Positions 33,557-42,545 of a stretch of 64,000 nucleotides of DNA are shown one piece after another. The notes below the pieces were generated by a model that searched no databases, was not told the DNA's origin, and worked only from the letters and a program-made list of their open reading frames with translations. Both the position numbers and the translations under genes were made by a program. Origin of the DNA: Rhodospirillaceae bacterium. Its GTDB lineage: Bacteria; Pseudomonadota; Alphaproteobacteria; Reyranellales; Reyranellaceae. Each line of letters opens with the position of its first letter. Position 1 is the stretch's first letter. Location: positions 1-64,000 of the forward strand of contig WOUR01000022.1 in NCBI GenBank assembly GCA_009772935.1, read 5' to 3'.

Positions 33557-34975
33557 TCAGGCCTCCTTGCCGGTCGTGAGCGACTCGGCCACCGCCGGGG
33601 CGGGCGTGATGCCCGCGGCCCGCACCGGCTGGTCGCGCCGCGGCCCCTCCTCGCCGCGATGCGGTGGATGGGACATGAGCTTCAGGATGTAATAGGTGCC
33701 CGCGCCGAAGGCGAAGAAGTAGACGATGACGAAGGCCATCAGCGACGCCCCGACGGCGGGGGCATCCAGCGCGGAGGCCGAATCGACTGTTCGCAGCAGG
33801 CCGTACACGGTGTAGGGCTGGCGCCCGACTTCCGTCGTCACCCATCCCGCGATGACGGCGACGAAGCCCGCCGGCCCCATCACCAGGGCGAAACGATGCA
33901 GCAGCGGCCAGTCGTAGAGGCGCTTGCGCACGCGCGCGAGCAGGCTGAACGCCGCCAGCAAAAGCATCAACATGCCCATGCCGACCATGATCCGGAACGC
34001 CCAGAACACGACGGGCACCGGCGGCCAGTCCTTGCGGTCGACCGTGTCGAGCCCCTTGAGCGGCGCATCCCACGAATGCTTGAGGATCAGCGACGAAGCC
34101 TTGGGAATCTCGAGCGCGAACAGGTTCTTGCCCGCCGCCTCGTCGGGCCAGCCGAACAGCACCAGCGGCGCACCGTCGGGGTGGCTCTGGAAGTGGCCTT
34201 CCATGGCCATGACCTTCACGGGCTGGTGTTCCAGCGTGTTCAAACCATGCTGGTCGCCGGCAAAAATCTGCAGCGGCGCCACGACGGTGATCATGCCCAT
34301 CGCCATCGAGAACATCACGCGCGCGCCTTCATTGCCGCGCTCGCGCAGCAGATGCCACGCTCCGACCGCGCCCACCACGAGCGCCGTTGTGAGGTAGGCG
34401 CCGAAAACCGTGTGCACCAGCCTGTACGGGAAAGAGGGGTTGAAGATGATCGCCCACCAGTCCGCCGGCACGAACTGGCCACCCGCATTGATCGCGTAAC
34501 CGGCCGGCGTCTGCATCCAGCTGTTGGCGGAAAGGATCCAGAAGGCCGAGATGAAGGTGCCGATCGCAACGGCGAGGGTCGCCGCGAAATGCAGCCCCTT
34601 GCCCACGCGGTTCATGCCGAACAGCATGACGCCGAGGAAGCCCGCCTCGAGGAAGAACGCCGTCAGCACCTCGTAGGCCATCAGCGGTCCGATCACCGGC
34701 CCCGCTTTGTCGGAGAAGACCGACCAGTTGGTGCCGAACTGATAGGACATGACGATGCCCGACACGACGCCCATGCCGAAGGCGAGCGCGAAGATCTTCA
34801 GCCAGTACTTGAAGAGGTCGAGATAGACCTGGCGACCCGTCCACAGCCACAGGCCCTCGAGCACGGCGAGATAGCTCGCTAGGCCGATCGAGAAGGACGG
34901 GAAGATGAAGTGGAACGAGACGGTGAAGGCGAACTGCAGTCTGGCGAGGAAGATGGCGTCCAGTCCCTCGAACAT
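33557..34975 (-). CDS. cydA: Cytochrome bd ubiquinol oxidase subunit I
   Basis: A 472-residue heme-binding quinol oxidase subunit. Heme-ligand His22 is in SFHFIFP and the Q-loop has the short form. Other marks are the GRQPY signature (VTTEVGRQPYTVYG near residue 385), MGVVSGIVMSYQFGTNW and FWILSANSWMQTPAGYAI. The short Q-loop and length resemble the cyanide-insensitive CioA group. The ATG at 34975 has GGGAG upstream, and a GTG at 34978 is less well placed. It lies seven or so bases after the MocR gene. The enzyme reduces oxygen with quinol at low oxygen tension. Confidence 0.95.
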   Translation of the reverse strand: MFEGLDAIFLARLQFAFTVSFHFIFPSFSIGLASYLAVLEGLWLWTGRQVYLDLFKYWLKIFALAFGMGVVSGIVMSYQFGTNWSVFSDKAGPVIGPLMAYEVLTAFFLEAGFLGVMLFGMNRVGKGLHFAATLAVAIGTFISAFWILSANSWMQTPAGYAINAGGQFVPADWWAIIFNPSFPYRLVHTVFGAYLTTALVVGAVGAWHLLRERGNEGARVMFSMAMGMITVVAPLQIFAGDQHGLNTLEHQPVKVMAMEGHFQSHPDGAPLVLFGWPDEAAGKNLFALEIPKASSLILKHSWDAPLKGLDTVDRKDWPPVPVVFWAFRIMVGMGMLMLLLAAFSLLARVRKRLYDWPLLHRFALVMGPAGFVAVIAGWVTTEVGRQPYTVYGLLRTVDSASALDAPAVGASLMAFVIVYFFAFGAGTYYILKLMSHPPHRGEEGPRRDQPVRAAGITPAPAVAESLTTGKEA

Positions 34976-34985
34976 CACGTTCTCC

Positions 34986-36359
34986 CTAGACGATGCGCGA
35001 CGCGTAAGCGGGCGACTTCAATGCGACGACCAGCACGTCCAGCGCCGCCACCAGTTCCGCGCGGCTTCGCGCCGCGCCCAGCGCGATGCGGATGGCGTGT
35101 TCCGGTTCGCCATCGACGCTGAAGCTGTCGCTCGTGACCACGGCAAGCCCCTGTCGCTGAACGTGCGCCGCAAATTCCGCGCGGGTCCAGGTGGCCGGCA
35201 GCTTCAGCCACACGTGGAGCCCCCTGGAGTGAGCTGCGTAGCTCTGGCCCGACAGCGCCTTGATCGCCAGCCCCTGTCTTGCCGCAGCCTCCGTCGCGAC
35301 GGCCGACACGATGGCGTCGGCGGTGCCGTCAGCAAACCAGCGCGAGACCAGCGCAACCATAAGCGGCGCCGGCATCTGCGACACCGTGCGCAAGGCATTG
35401 GCAATCCTCGACGCAGCCGCACGATCAGGCGCCAGTACATGGGCGACGCGCAACCCAGGCGCCATGCACTTCGAGAGCGTCATTGCGAGATAACTGCGCT
35501 CGGGAATGAGCATCGCAATCGGCAGAGCCTTCGGGTCGAAATTTCCATAGGCGTCGTCCTCGATCAGGATCAGATCGTAACGACGAATGGCTGCCGCAAG
35601 CTCCCCGCGACGTTCTGGAGCGATCGTCGCGGTCGTCGGATTGTGAATCGTCGGCATCAGATAGACCGCCTTTGGAGCGTGCAGGCGGCAAGCTTCGGCG
35701 AGCGCCTGCGGGTCCATGCCCTCGCCGTCCGACGCCACACCGACGAGGTGCACGCCGAGCGATGCGGCGGCCGATCTGAAGCCCGGATAGGTGAGCCGGT
35801 CCGTCAGCACGACGTCGCCGGGCCGCGTCACTGCGAGCAGCAGCGCAATCAGCGCGCTCTGGGTGCCGGGGGAGATGACGAGCCGGTCCGCCTCGACCGT
35901 GGGAACGCGCCGCCGCAGCCATTCGGCGGCAATGCCGCGGTCGACCGCGCTGCCACCGGCCTGCTGGTAGCTCAGGAGATCGGAGAAACCATGATCGCGC
36001 TGCAGGGCCGTCAGCCCCCGCATGATGCGACCCTCGAGATCGGCTTCGATGGGCGATGGCGGCAGGTTCATCGACAGGTCGACATCGATGCCGGCCGCGG
36101 CACGGGCGGCCGGCCGTGTTCGGTTTTCCGCGACGAAAGTTCCTTGCCCCACCTTCGCATCGGTGAGGCCGCGGCGGCGCGCCTCGTTGTAGGCGCGCGT
36201 CACCGTCGTCAGGTCGACGTTCAAGGTCCTGGCGAGGGCCCGATGGGTCGGCAGCCGCTGCCCGCGATGCAGTCGACCTGAGGCGATGTCGCGCTCGAGC
36301 GCCTCGACAATGCCCTCGTAGACCGGCCCGCCCGTCTCGAGTGTAGGGCTCCAATCCAT
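34986..36359 (-). CDS. MocR-type PLP-dependent transcriptional regulator
   Basis: A 457-residue GntR/MocR protein. The N-terminal winged helix (residues 15-80: VYEGIVEALERDIASGRLHRGQRLPTHRALARTLNVDLTTVTRAYNEARRRGLT) is GntR type. An aminotransferase class I domain follows, with the PLP lysine in LSKCMAPGLRV and substrate-site motif IEDDAYGNFD. AGGAG precedes the ATG at 36359. It lies directly upstream of cydA (about ten bases), so it is the first gene of that transcript or is read through to it. MocR proteins bind DNA in response to PLP or amino acids; linkage to cyd genes is unusual. Confidence 0.93.
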   Translation of the reverse strand: MDWSPTLETGGPVYEGIVEALERDIASGRLHRGQRLPTHRALARTLNVDLTTVTRAYNEARRRGLTDAKVGQGTFVAENRTRPAARAAAGIDVDLSMNLPPSPIEADLEGRIMRGLTALQRDHGFSDLLSYQQAGGSAVDRGIAAEWLRRRVPTVEADRLVISPGTQSALIALLLAVTRPGDVVLTDRLTYPGFRSAAASLGVHLVGVASDGEGMDPQALAEACRLHAPKAVYLMPTIHNPTTATIAPERRGELAAAIRRYDLILIEDDAYGNFDPKALPIAMLIPERSYLAMTLSKCMAPGLRVAHVLAPDRAAASRIANALRTVSQMPAPLMVALVSRWFADGTADAIVSAVATEAAARQGLAIKALSGQSYAAHSRGLHVWLKLPATWTRAEFAAHVQRQGLAVVTSDSFSVDGEPEHAIRIALGAARSRAELVAALDVLVVALKSPAYASRIV

Positions 36360-36410
36360 ACAATATCGCTCCTTGTTCTTGAATGTATGGCTAATCGTAT
36401 GGATATACAA
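36356..36410. promoter_or_regulatory. Repeat cluster between MocR and DUF983 genes
   Basis: Several related half-sites lie in the 74-base divergent gap and the MocR start: CCATACA (36356-36362), TGTATGG (36384-36390), CGTATGG (36396-36402) and TATACAA (36404-36410). The first two form an inverted repeat and the second and third a direct repeat 12 bases apart. This is the sort of arrangement MocR dimers bind, so autoregulation is plausible. Confidence 0.4.
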
Positions 36411-36433
36411 GCCGACGATCGATGGAGGACCTG

Positions 36434-36820
36434 ATGGCGGAGAAGGGCGGACTTTATCTTCTGCGGGGCATGCGCGGACGCTGCCCTGCCTGTGGCGAGG
36501 GCAAGCTGTTCCGCGCCTTCGTGAAGGTCGCCGATCGTTGCCCGGCCTGCGGCGAGGACCTGCACCATCATCGCGCCGACGACTTCCCGGCCTACCTGAC
36601 GATCTTCCTGGTCGGCCATCTGGTCGTACCGCTGGCGATGTATGTCGAGATCGCCTACCAGCCGTCCTACTGGTTCCACACCGCCGTCTGGGCGCCGCTG
36701 GTGATCGTCCTGTCGATCGGCCTGCTTCAGCCAATCAAGGGCATGATCGTCGCGCTGCAGTGGCATATGGGCATGCATGGCTTCGCCGCGGCGAAGCAGG
36801 CCCGCGCCGAATACTGTTAG
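36434..36820 (+). CDS. DUF983 membrane zinc-ribbon protein
   Basis: A 128-residue protein of the DUF983 family. Two Cys pairs, GRCPACGEGKLFRAF and DRCPACGEDLHHHRADDFPAY, form a zinc-ribbon-like unit, followed by two hydrophobic segments (residues 57-75 and 85-105). The ATG at 36434 has GGAGG at 36425-36429; an ATG at 36422 is less likely. Family members are often linked to cytochrome oxidase or heme genes in alphaproteobacteria. The gene is divergent from the MocR-cydAB group, which would fit such a link, but no function is proven. It is convergent with the asparaginase gene. Confidence 0.85.
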   Translation: MAEKGGLYLLRGMRGRCPACGEGKLFRAFVKVADRCPACGEDLHHHRADDFPAYLTIFLVGHLVVPLAMYVEIAYQPSYWFHTAVWAPLVIVLSIGLLQPIKGMIVALQWHMGMHGFAAAKQARAEYC

Positions 36821-36829
36821 CCGCCCCTC

Positions 36830-37849
36830 TTAGCCGAAAACGTCGAAGACTTCGGCGATCGCCGATCGATCGAGGCCGGCGCGCAGGCAAGTCTGGAGCA
36901 GCACACGCGCCTTCAGCGGATTGAGGCGGCCGCCCCAGATGAGGCCGGCCTTGCGCAGGGCGATCTCCGAACTCGGGCCACCATAGGTCTGCCGCAGCAG
37001 CGGCCCGCCGCCGGCGCGCGGCGACACGACGGTCGGAATGATCTCGGCCAGTTGTCCCACCAGCGAGGCGACGCGTTCGGGAACGTGACCGCCGCCCATC
37101 GCGCCGACGACAACGCCGCGATAGCCGAGCTGGTCGCGATGATCGACCATCGCCTCGAGAATGTACCCCGGCTCGTCGAGCCCGAGCCACAGCAGCGCCA
37201 CCGGCTGCTCCCGCCCCTCAGGTGCTCCGCCCAACCGCTTGCGGGCGGCTTCGACCGGCGCACGAACCGGCAGCGACAGCGGCACGACTCTCTCCTCGAC
37301 CAGCACCGCGAGCGGGCCGGTCTGCGGCGAGGCGAAGGCATTGAGCCGCGTCGGATGGATCTTCAGCACGTCGGACGCCGCGTAAATCTCGTCCAGCATC
37401 ACGACAACGACGCCCAGCGCCTTCGCGTGCACCTTCACCCAGCCATCGCAGGCGACGCGCACGGCAGCGAGAAGATTGCCCGGACCGTCCGGCGAGGTGA
37501 GCGCGGGATTGCGCATCGCCGCCGTCACGATGACCGGGATGTCGCGCTCGACCAGCAGGTCGAGCAGGAAGCTCGTCTCCTCCAGCGTGTCGGTGCCCTG
37601 CGTCACCACAACGCCATCGACGTCGAGGCTCATGATCTTCTGCGCGAGCGCATGGATCTGGTCGAAGGACAGCGAATGGCTGCCGACCCTCGACACCGTC
37701 TCCGCGCGAATGTCGGCGAGCCTGGCCAGCAGCGGAACGGCCGCGACGAGATCGTCGGCGCCCAGGCCCATTTGCATCGCGCCGGAAGCATCCGGTGCCG
37801 TCGCGATGGTGCCGCCGAGGGCCAGGATGTGGATGCGCGGAAGGGTCAT
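36830..37849 (-). CDS. L-asparaginase
   Basis: A 339-residue type I/II bacterial asparaginase. Active-site Thr motifs are LALGGTIATAPD (residues 6-17) and VVTQGTDTLEETSF, with the Thr-Asp-Thr pair plus Lys in the DGPGNLLAAVRVA region. The C-terminal domain is LIWGGRLNPLKARVLLQ. Length fits the family. There is no signal peptide, so the enzyme is cytoplasmic. The ATG at 37849 overlaps the stop of the Tat-type gene upstream (ATGA), implying coupling. The true substrate could be asparagine or a related amide such as one made by the linked hydantoinase B. Confidence 0.9.
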   Translation of the reverse strand: MTLPRIHILALGGTIATAPDASGAMQMGLGADDLVAAVPLLARLADIRAETVSRVGSHSLSFDQIHALAQKIMSLDVDGVVVTQGTDTLEETSFLLDLLVERDIPVIVTAAMRNPALTSPDGPGNLLAAVRVACDGWVKVHAKALGVVVVMLDEIYAASDVLKIHPTRLNAFASPQTGPLAVLVEERVVPLSLPVRAPVEAARKRLGGAPEGREQPVALLWLGLDEPGYILEAMVDHRDQLGYRGVVVGAMGGGHVPERVASLVGQLAEIIPTVVSPRAGGGPLLRQTYGGPSSEIALRKAGLIWGGRLNPLKARVLLQTCLRAGLDRSAIAEVFDVFG

Positions 37850-38373
37850 GACAGGAGCCTCAGGGAACGAAAGAAACGCTCGGCCTCGGGCGCGCGCATC
37901 GCATCGGCCGGCGCGAGATAGCCGAGCGAGACATAGCGGCTGCCTTTCAGCAGGACGAGCTGGCGCAGCGCATTGCCAGCGGCGAGCGGGCCGACCGATT
38001 CGACCGCCGGTGCACCCTGCACCGTCTTCCAGTCGATGCCGGTCCACTTGCCCCCGGCCAGGCGCTGCGCGCGGTCGTCGAGTGCCGACTGAAGATTGAG
38101 TTTCGGTTGCCGCACGTCGACGTCGGCGGGAAAGAGTGCACTCTGCGCCACGAACGAGAGTCGCCGATACTCGAGACTGTAGGAGTGATAGACGAAGGGC
38201 GTGCCGCCGGCCGACACCGTGTCCAGCACCTTGTAGACCGGCGCGCCCGGCATCTCGACGAAGAACGACTTGTCGGCCCCTTCGACCGGAAACCAGGAAG
38301 CCGATTGCGCCGCGGCATCGGCCGCGAGCAGAATCACCGGCAGGGCGAGGAACGAGCGTCGAGAGGCGCTCAT
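37846..38373 (-). CDS. Tat-exported protein of unknown family
   Basis: A 175-residue protein. The N-terminus has SRRSFL at residues 4-9 followed by a hydrophobic run and DAAAQS, a credible twin-arginine signal. The mature part (SWFPVEGADKSFFVEMPGAPVYKVLDTV) resembles small periplasmic proteins with an anti-sigma-like or DUF-type fold, but I do not recognise the family. The start overlaps the hydantoinase B stop codon, and its stop overlaps the asparaginase start, so it is embedded in that operon. Export of a protein between two cytoplasmic enzymes is odd. Confidence 0.75.
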   Translation of the reverse strand: MSASRRSFLALPVILLAADAAAQSASWFPVEGADKSFFVEMPGAPVYKVLDTVSAGGTPFVYHSYSLEYRRLSFVAQSALFPADVDVRQPKLNLQSALDDRAQRLAGGKWTGIDWKTVQGAPAVESVGPLAAGNALRQLVLLKGSRYVSLGYLAPADAMRAPEAERFFRSLRLLS

Positions 38374-40067
38374 TCGGCGGCCTGCGCCGGGCCGAACTTC
38401 TCGCGCGCTTCCGCCGCGCTGTAGTAGCCGCGCGCCACATCGCGTGCGACCGCCTCGGTGCTGCGCTTCGCGGGATCGCCGAAGCCGCCGCCGCCCGGCG
38501 TCGAAACGCGCACCACGTCGCCAACACCGATCTCGATGTCCTGGTCCTTGGAGATATGCGGTGGGTGATAGGCCTTGCCGCCCTGGTCGATCTGCACCGT
38601 ATTGGTGCCGCCGGCGCCGCCGCCCAGCACGCCCTGCGGACCGGTACGGCCATGGTCCATCACCATCGAGACGCGGGCCTCGCCGCGCCGCAGCTTGATG
38701 GCATAGTTGATGCCGAAGCCGCCGCGGAACTCGCCGGCGCCGCCGGACCCCTCGCGCAGGGAGAACTCCTCGAACAGTACGGGATAGAACTGCTCCAGCA
38801 CCTCGACCGGCGGCATCTTGGAAATGCCGATGGTCGAGCAACCGTTGCTCAAGCCGTCGCCGCCCTGAAAGCCGCCATAGCCGCCGCCAGTGAACAGATA
38901 CATGATGTAGTTGCGCTTGCGCTCCGGATCGTAGCCGCCGATGCCCAGGTTGCCGGAAGTTCCCGCGGGCGCCGCGAACAGCAGGTCGGGAATGGCCTTG
39001 GTCAGCGCCGCGAACACCGCCTCGGCGATGCGCTGGCTCACCTCGGCCGCGCAGCCCGACACCGGCCGCGGATACTTCGCATACAGGAAGGTTCCCTCGG
39101 GCTCGACGATGCGCAGCGGCTCGAAGGTACCGGCATTGATCGGCACTTCGGGAAAGACGTGCTTCACCGCAAGATAGATCGCCGACTTGGTCGTTGCGAT
39201 CACGCTGTTCATCGGACCGCGGCACGGCGGGCTCGATCCGGTCATGTCGAAGGTGAGCTCGTCGCCCTTCTTCGTGATCTTCATCTTGATCGTGAGCGGC
39301 TCGTCGACGACGCCGTCGCTGTCGACCTGCGATGTGCCTTCATAGATCCCGTCGGGAATGTCGGCGATCTTGGCGCGCATCTGCCGTTCGGCACGGTGGC
39401 GCATCTCCGCGATCGCGGAACGCACCACGTCAGCGCCGTAGCGGTCGATCAGCTCCGTGAGCCGCACCTCGCCCGTGGTCAGCGCCGCGGCCTGCGCCTT
39501 GATGTCGCCAATGCGCTGATCGGCGATACGGATGTTGGACATGATGATGGACAGGATTTCCTGGTCCATCTCGCCCTTCTTGAAGAACTTCACCGGCGGC
39601 AGGCGCAATCCCTCCTGCTCCACCTCGGTGGCACTGGCGGAGAAGCCGCCCGGCACCATGCCCCCGACATCGGGCCAGTGACCGGTATTGGCCAGCCAGG
39701 CGAACAGCTCGCCCCTGTAGAAGAACGGCTTCACGAAGCGCACGTCCATCAGATGGGTGCCGCCGAGATAAGGATCGTTGACGATGAACACGTCGCCCGG
39801 ATCGACCTTGCCGGCATAGTGCGTCTTCACCCGCTCGATCACGGCGCGGGTGGAAAACTGCATGGTGCCGACAAAGACCGGCAGGCCGAGCTCGCCCTGG
39901 GCGATCAGCGAGCCGTCGACGGTGTCGTAGATGCCGTCGGAGCGGTCCATGCCCTCCGAGATCACCGGCGAGAAGGCGGCGCGCACGAAGGCCAGGTCCA
40001 TCTCGTTGCAGACCTGGACCAGGCCGTTCTGGATGACTGTCAAGGTGACGGGATCGAGGTTCGACAT
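38370..40067 (-). CDS. Hydantoinase B/oxoprolinase family protein
   Basis: A 565-residue protein of the HyuB family, the B subunit of N-methylhydantoinase and of the C-terminal part of 5-oxoprolinase. Signature stretches are LTVIQNGLVQVCNEMDLAFVRAAFSPVISEGMDRSDGIYD, HYAGKVDPGDVFIVNDPYLGGTHLMDV and a Gly-rich GGGAGGTNTVQIDQGG near the C-terminus. The ATG at 40067 is eight codons into the frame. HyuB normally works with an ATP-binding HyuA, but no HyuA is next to it. The gene is divergent from a xanthine dehydrogenase-type large subunit. Confidence 0.92.
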   Translation of the reverse strand: MSNLDPVTLTVIQNGLVQVCNEMDLAFVRAAFSPVISEGMDRSDGIYDTVDGSLIAQGELGLPVFVGTMQFSTRAVIERVKTHYAGKVDPGDVFIVNDPYLGGTHLMDVRFVKPFFYRGELFAWLANTGHWPDVGGMVPGGFSASATEVEQEGLRLPPVKFFKKGEMDQEILSIIMSNIRIADQRIGDIKAQAAALTTGEVRLTELIDRYGADVVRSAIAEMRHRAERQMRAKIADIPDGIYEGTSQVDSDGVVDEPLTIKMKITKKGDELTFDMTGSSPPCRGPMNSVIATTKSAIYLAVKHVFPEVPINAGTFEPLRIVEPEGTFLYAKYPRPVSGCAAEVSQRIAEAVFAALTKAIPDLLFAAPAGTSGNLGIGGYDPERKRNYIMYLFTGGGYGGFQGGDGLSNGCSTIGISKMPPVEVLEQFYPVLFEEFSLREGSGGAGEFRGGFGINYAIKLRRGEARVSMVMDHGRTGPQGVLGGGAGGTNTVQIDQGGKAYHPPHISKDQDIEIGVGDVVRVSTPGGGGFGDPAKRSTEAVARDVARGYYSAAEAREKFGPAQAAE

Positions 40068-40146
40068 GTCCGAATCACTAGCACAGCCCATGCCTCACTG
40101 CGCTATGATGGCGTTCAAATCCCCCACTTTTCGAAGCGGAATACCC

Positions 40147-42483
40147 ATGAACGCGCCCCTCGATGCGGACAATCTCGATTTGATGAAATTCGGCGTCGGC
40201 CAGCCGGTGCCGCGCCAGGAAGACCCGACCCTGCTGCAGGGCCAAGGCCGCTACACCGACGATCTCAACCTCCCCGGCCAGGCCTATGCCGTGATGGTCC
40301 GCAGTCAGGTGGCGCACGGGCTGCTCAAGGGCATCGACGCTGAGGAAGCGCGCGGCATGCCGGGTGTGCTCGGGATCTGGACCGGCGCGGACCTCAACGC
40401 CGCCGGTTACGGTGCGCTGAAGACGGTGATGATGGTGCCCAACCGCGACGGCTCGCAGATGAAAACGCCGACGCGATACTCGCTCGCCACCGACAAGGTG
40501 CGCTTCGTCGGCGATCCGGTGGCCTTCGTCGTCGCCGAGACCCAGGCGCAGGCCCGGGACGCGGCCGAAGCGGTCGTGCTCGACATCGAAGCGCTGCCCG
40601 CCGTGACCGAGGCGCGCGCGGCCGCACAGCCCGGCGCGCCGACCGTGTTCGACGACGTGCCGGACAATGTCTGCGCCGACTTCCAGTTCGGCGACAGTGC
40701 AAAGGTCGCCGACGCCTTCGCCAATGCCGCACACGTGACGAAGCTGCATCTCGTCAGCAATCGCATCGTCGTCTGTGCCATGGAGCCGCGCACGGCGATC
40801 GGCCACTACGACAAGGACACGGATCGCTCGACACTCTATGCCGGCTGCCAGGGCGTGTTCGGCCTGAAGAACCAGATGGCCGCCCTGCTCGGCATCAAGC
40901 CGGCGCAGATGCGCGTGGTCACCGGAAACGTCGGCGGCTCCTTCGGCATGAAGGGCTCGCCCTACCCGGAATATGCCGGTCTCTTCCATGCCTCGAAGAT
41001 CCTCGACCGTCCGGTGAAGTGGACCGACGACCGGTCGGGCAGCTTCCTCAGCGACCAGCACGGGCGCGACCACGATTTCGACGCCGAGCTGGCCCTCGAC
41101 AAGGACGGCACCTTCCTTGCGGTGCGCCTCAAGGGTTACGCCAATCTCGGCGCCTATCTCTCGAACGTCGGCGCGGCCATGGGCGCGCTGGGCGTCTCGC
41201 GCAATCTCCCCGCGGTCTACCGCACGCCGTTGATCGAGGTGCAGACCAAGGTGGCCTTCACCCATACCTCGCCGATCGGCGCCTATCGTGGCGCTGGCCG
41301 GCCCGAGGCCAACTATTTCATGGAACGCCTGATCACCACCGCCGCGCGCGAGATGGGGATCGACCAGATGGAGATGCGCCGCCGCAACCACATCAAACCC
41401 GAGGAGATGCCCTACAAGACCGCGTCGGGCACGGTCTACGACAGCGGCGAGTTCACCGTGCTGCTCGACAAGGCGCTGGAACTGGCAGACGTGGCGGGCT
41501 TCGCCGCCCGCAAGCAGGAGAGCGCCAGCCGCGGCAAGCTGCGCGGGCTCGGCATCGGCGACTATCTCGAAGTGACGGCGCCGCCCACGAACGAGATGGG
41601 CGGGCTGCGCTTCGAGGATAATGGTGACGTCACGATCATCACCGGCACGCTGGACTACGGCCAGGGCCACTGGTCGGCCTTCGCCCAGGTCCTCACGACG
41701 AAGCTCGGCATCCCGTTCCACCGGATCAAGCTGAAGCAGGGTGACAGCGACCTGCTGATCGCCGGCGGCGGCACCGGCGGCTCCAAGTCGATCATGGCGT
41801 CGGGCGCGGCCATCATGGAAGCCTCGGACAAGGTGATCGAGAAAGGCAAGGAGATCGCGGGCGTCGCGCTCGAAGCCTCGCCCGCCGACATCGAGTTCAA
41901 GCTGGGCCGCTTCGAGATCGTCGGCACGGACCGCGGCATCGGCATCCTGGAACTGGCGAGCAAACTGCGCAGCGGCATGAAGCTGCCCGAGGGCGTGCCC
42001 ACGACGCTCGACGTCAGCCACGTCCACGAGGCGGCGCCGTCGGCCTTTCCCAACGGCACCCACGTGGCCGAGGTCGAGATCGATCCCGACACCGGCCATG
42101 TCGAGGTCGTGAAGTACACGATGGTCGGCGACTTCGGGACGGTCATCAATCCGCTGCTGGTCGAGGGCCAGAGCCATGGCGGCGTGGTCCAGGGCATCAG
42201 CCAGGCGATCTTCGAGCATGTCGTCTACAGCGAGGAAGGCCAGCCGCTGACCGGCAGCTTCACCGACTACGCGATCCCACGGGCGGGCGACGCCCCGTCC
42301 TTCAAGATCGACTATCACTCGGTGCCGGCCAAGACGAACGTGCTGGGCGCCAAGGGCTGCGGCGAGGCCGGCTGCGCGGGCTCCCTGCCCTCGGTGATGA
42401 ACGCCATCTCCGACGCGCTGGGCGGCAAGCACATCAACATGCCGGCGACGCCCGAGCGCGTGTGGGAGGCGCTGAACGACTGA
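40147..42483 (+). CDS. Xanthine dehydrogenase-family molybdopterin-binding subunit
   Basis: A 778-residue molybdenum hydroxylase large subunit. Domain marks are VGQPVPRQEDPTLLQGQGRYTDD at the start, GNVGGSFGMKGSPYPEY in the middle, SPIGAYRGAGRPEANYFMERL as the cofactor-loop motif, and KGCGEAGCAG with the catalytic Glu near the C-terminus. The family includes CO dehydrogenase (CoxL), aldehyde, quinoline and nicotinate oxidoreductases; the AYRGAGRPE form is not the CoxL AYRCSFR form. No iron-sulfur or FAD subunit gene is adjacent, so partners must be encoded elsewhere or the protein is a stand-alone form. The ATG is at 40147. Confidence 0.9.
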   Translation: MNAPLDADNLDLMKFGVGQPVPRQEDPTLLQGQGRYTDDLNLPGQAYAVMVRSQVAHGLLKGIDAEEARGMPGVLGIWTGADLNAAGYGALKTVMMVPNRDGSQMKTPTRYSLATDKVRFVGDPVAFVVAETQAQARDAAEAVVLDIEALPAVTEARAAAQPGAPTVFDDVPDNVCADFQFGDSAKVADAFANAAHVTKLHLVSNRIVVCAMEPRTAIGHYDKDTDRSTLYAGCQGVFGLKNQMAALLGIKPAQMRVVTGNVGGSFGMKGSPYPEYAGLFHASKILDRPVKWTDDRSGSFLSDQHGRDHDFDAELALDKDGTFLAVRLKGYANLGAYLSNVGAAMGALGVSRNLPAVYRTPLIEVQTKVAFTHTSPIGAYRGAGRPEANYFMERLITTAAREMGIDQMEMRRRNHIKPEEMPYKTASGTVYDSGEFTVLLDKALELADVAGFAARKQESASRGKLRGLGIGDYLEVTAPPTNEMGGLRFEDNGDVTIITGTLDYGQGHWSAFAQVLTTKLGIPFHRIKLKQGDSDLLIAGGGTGGSKSIMASGAAIMEASDKVIEKGKEIAGVALEASPADIEFKLGRFEIVGTDRGIGILELASKLRSGMKLPEGVPTTLDVSHVHEAAPSAFPNGTHVAEVEIDPDTGHVEVVKYTMVGDFGTVINPLLVEGQSHGGVVQGISQAIFEHVVYSEEGQPLTGSFTDYAIPRAGDAPSFKIDYHSVPAKTNVLGAKGCGEAGCAGSLPSVMNAISDALGGKHINMPATPERVWEALND

Positions 42484-42545
42484 CCGAATGGCGAGGACGC
42501 CGCCCCATTGGAGGAGCGCCGTCGATCGGCTATAGGCGGGCTTCA

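Noticed and set aside
34976-34978. GTG start for cydA
   Set aside because: The ATG immediately following has better spacing from the GGGAG site and matches the family N-terminus.
36997-38653. Reading the asparaginase as a 607-residue protein with a long N-terminal extension
   Set aside because: The extension is out of frame with, and overlaps, the Tat-type and HyuB genes. The ATGA overlap at 37846-37849 marks the real start.
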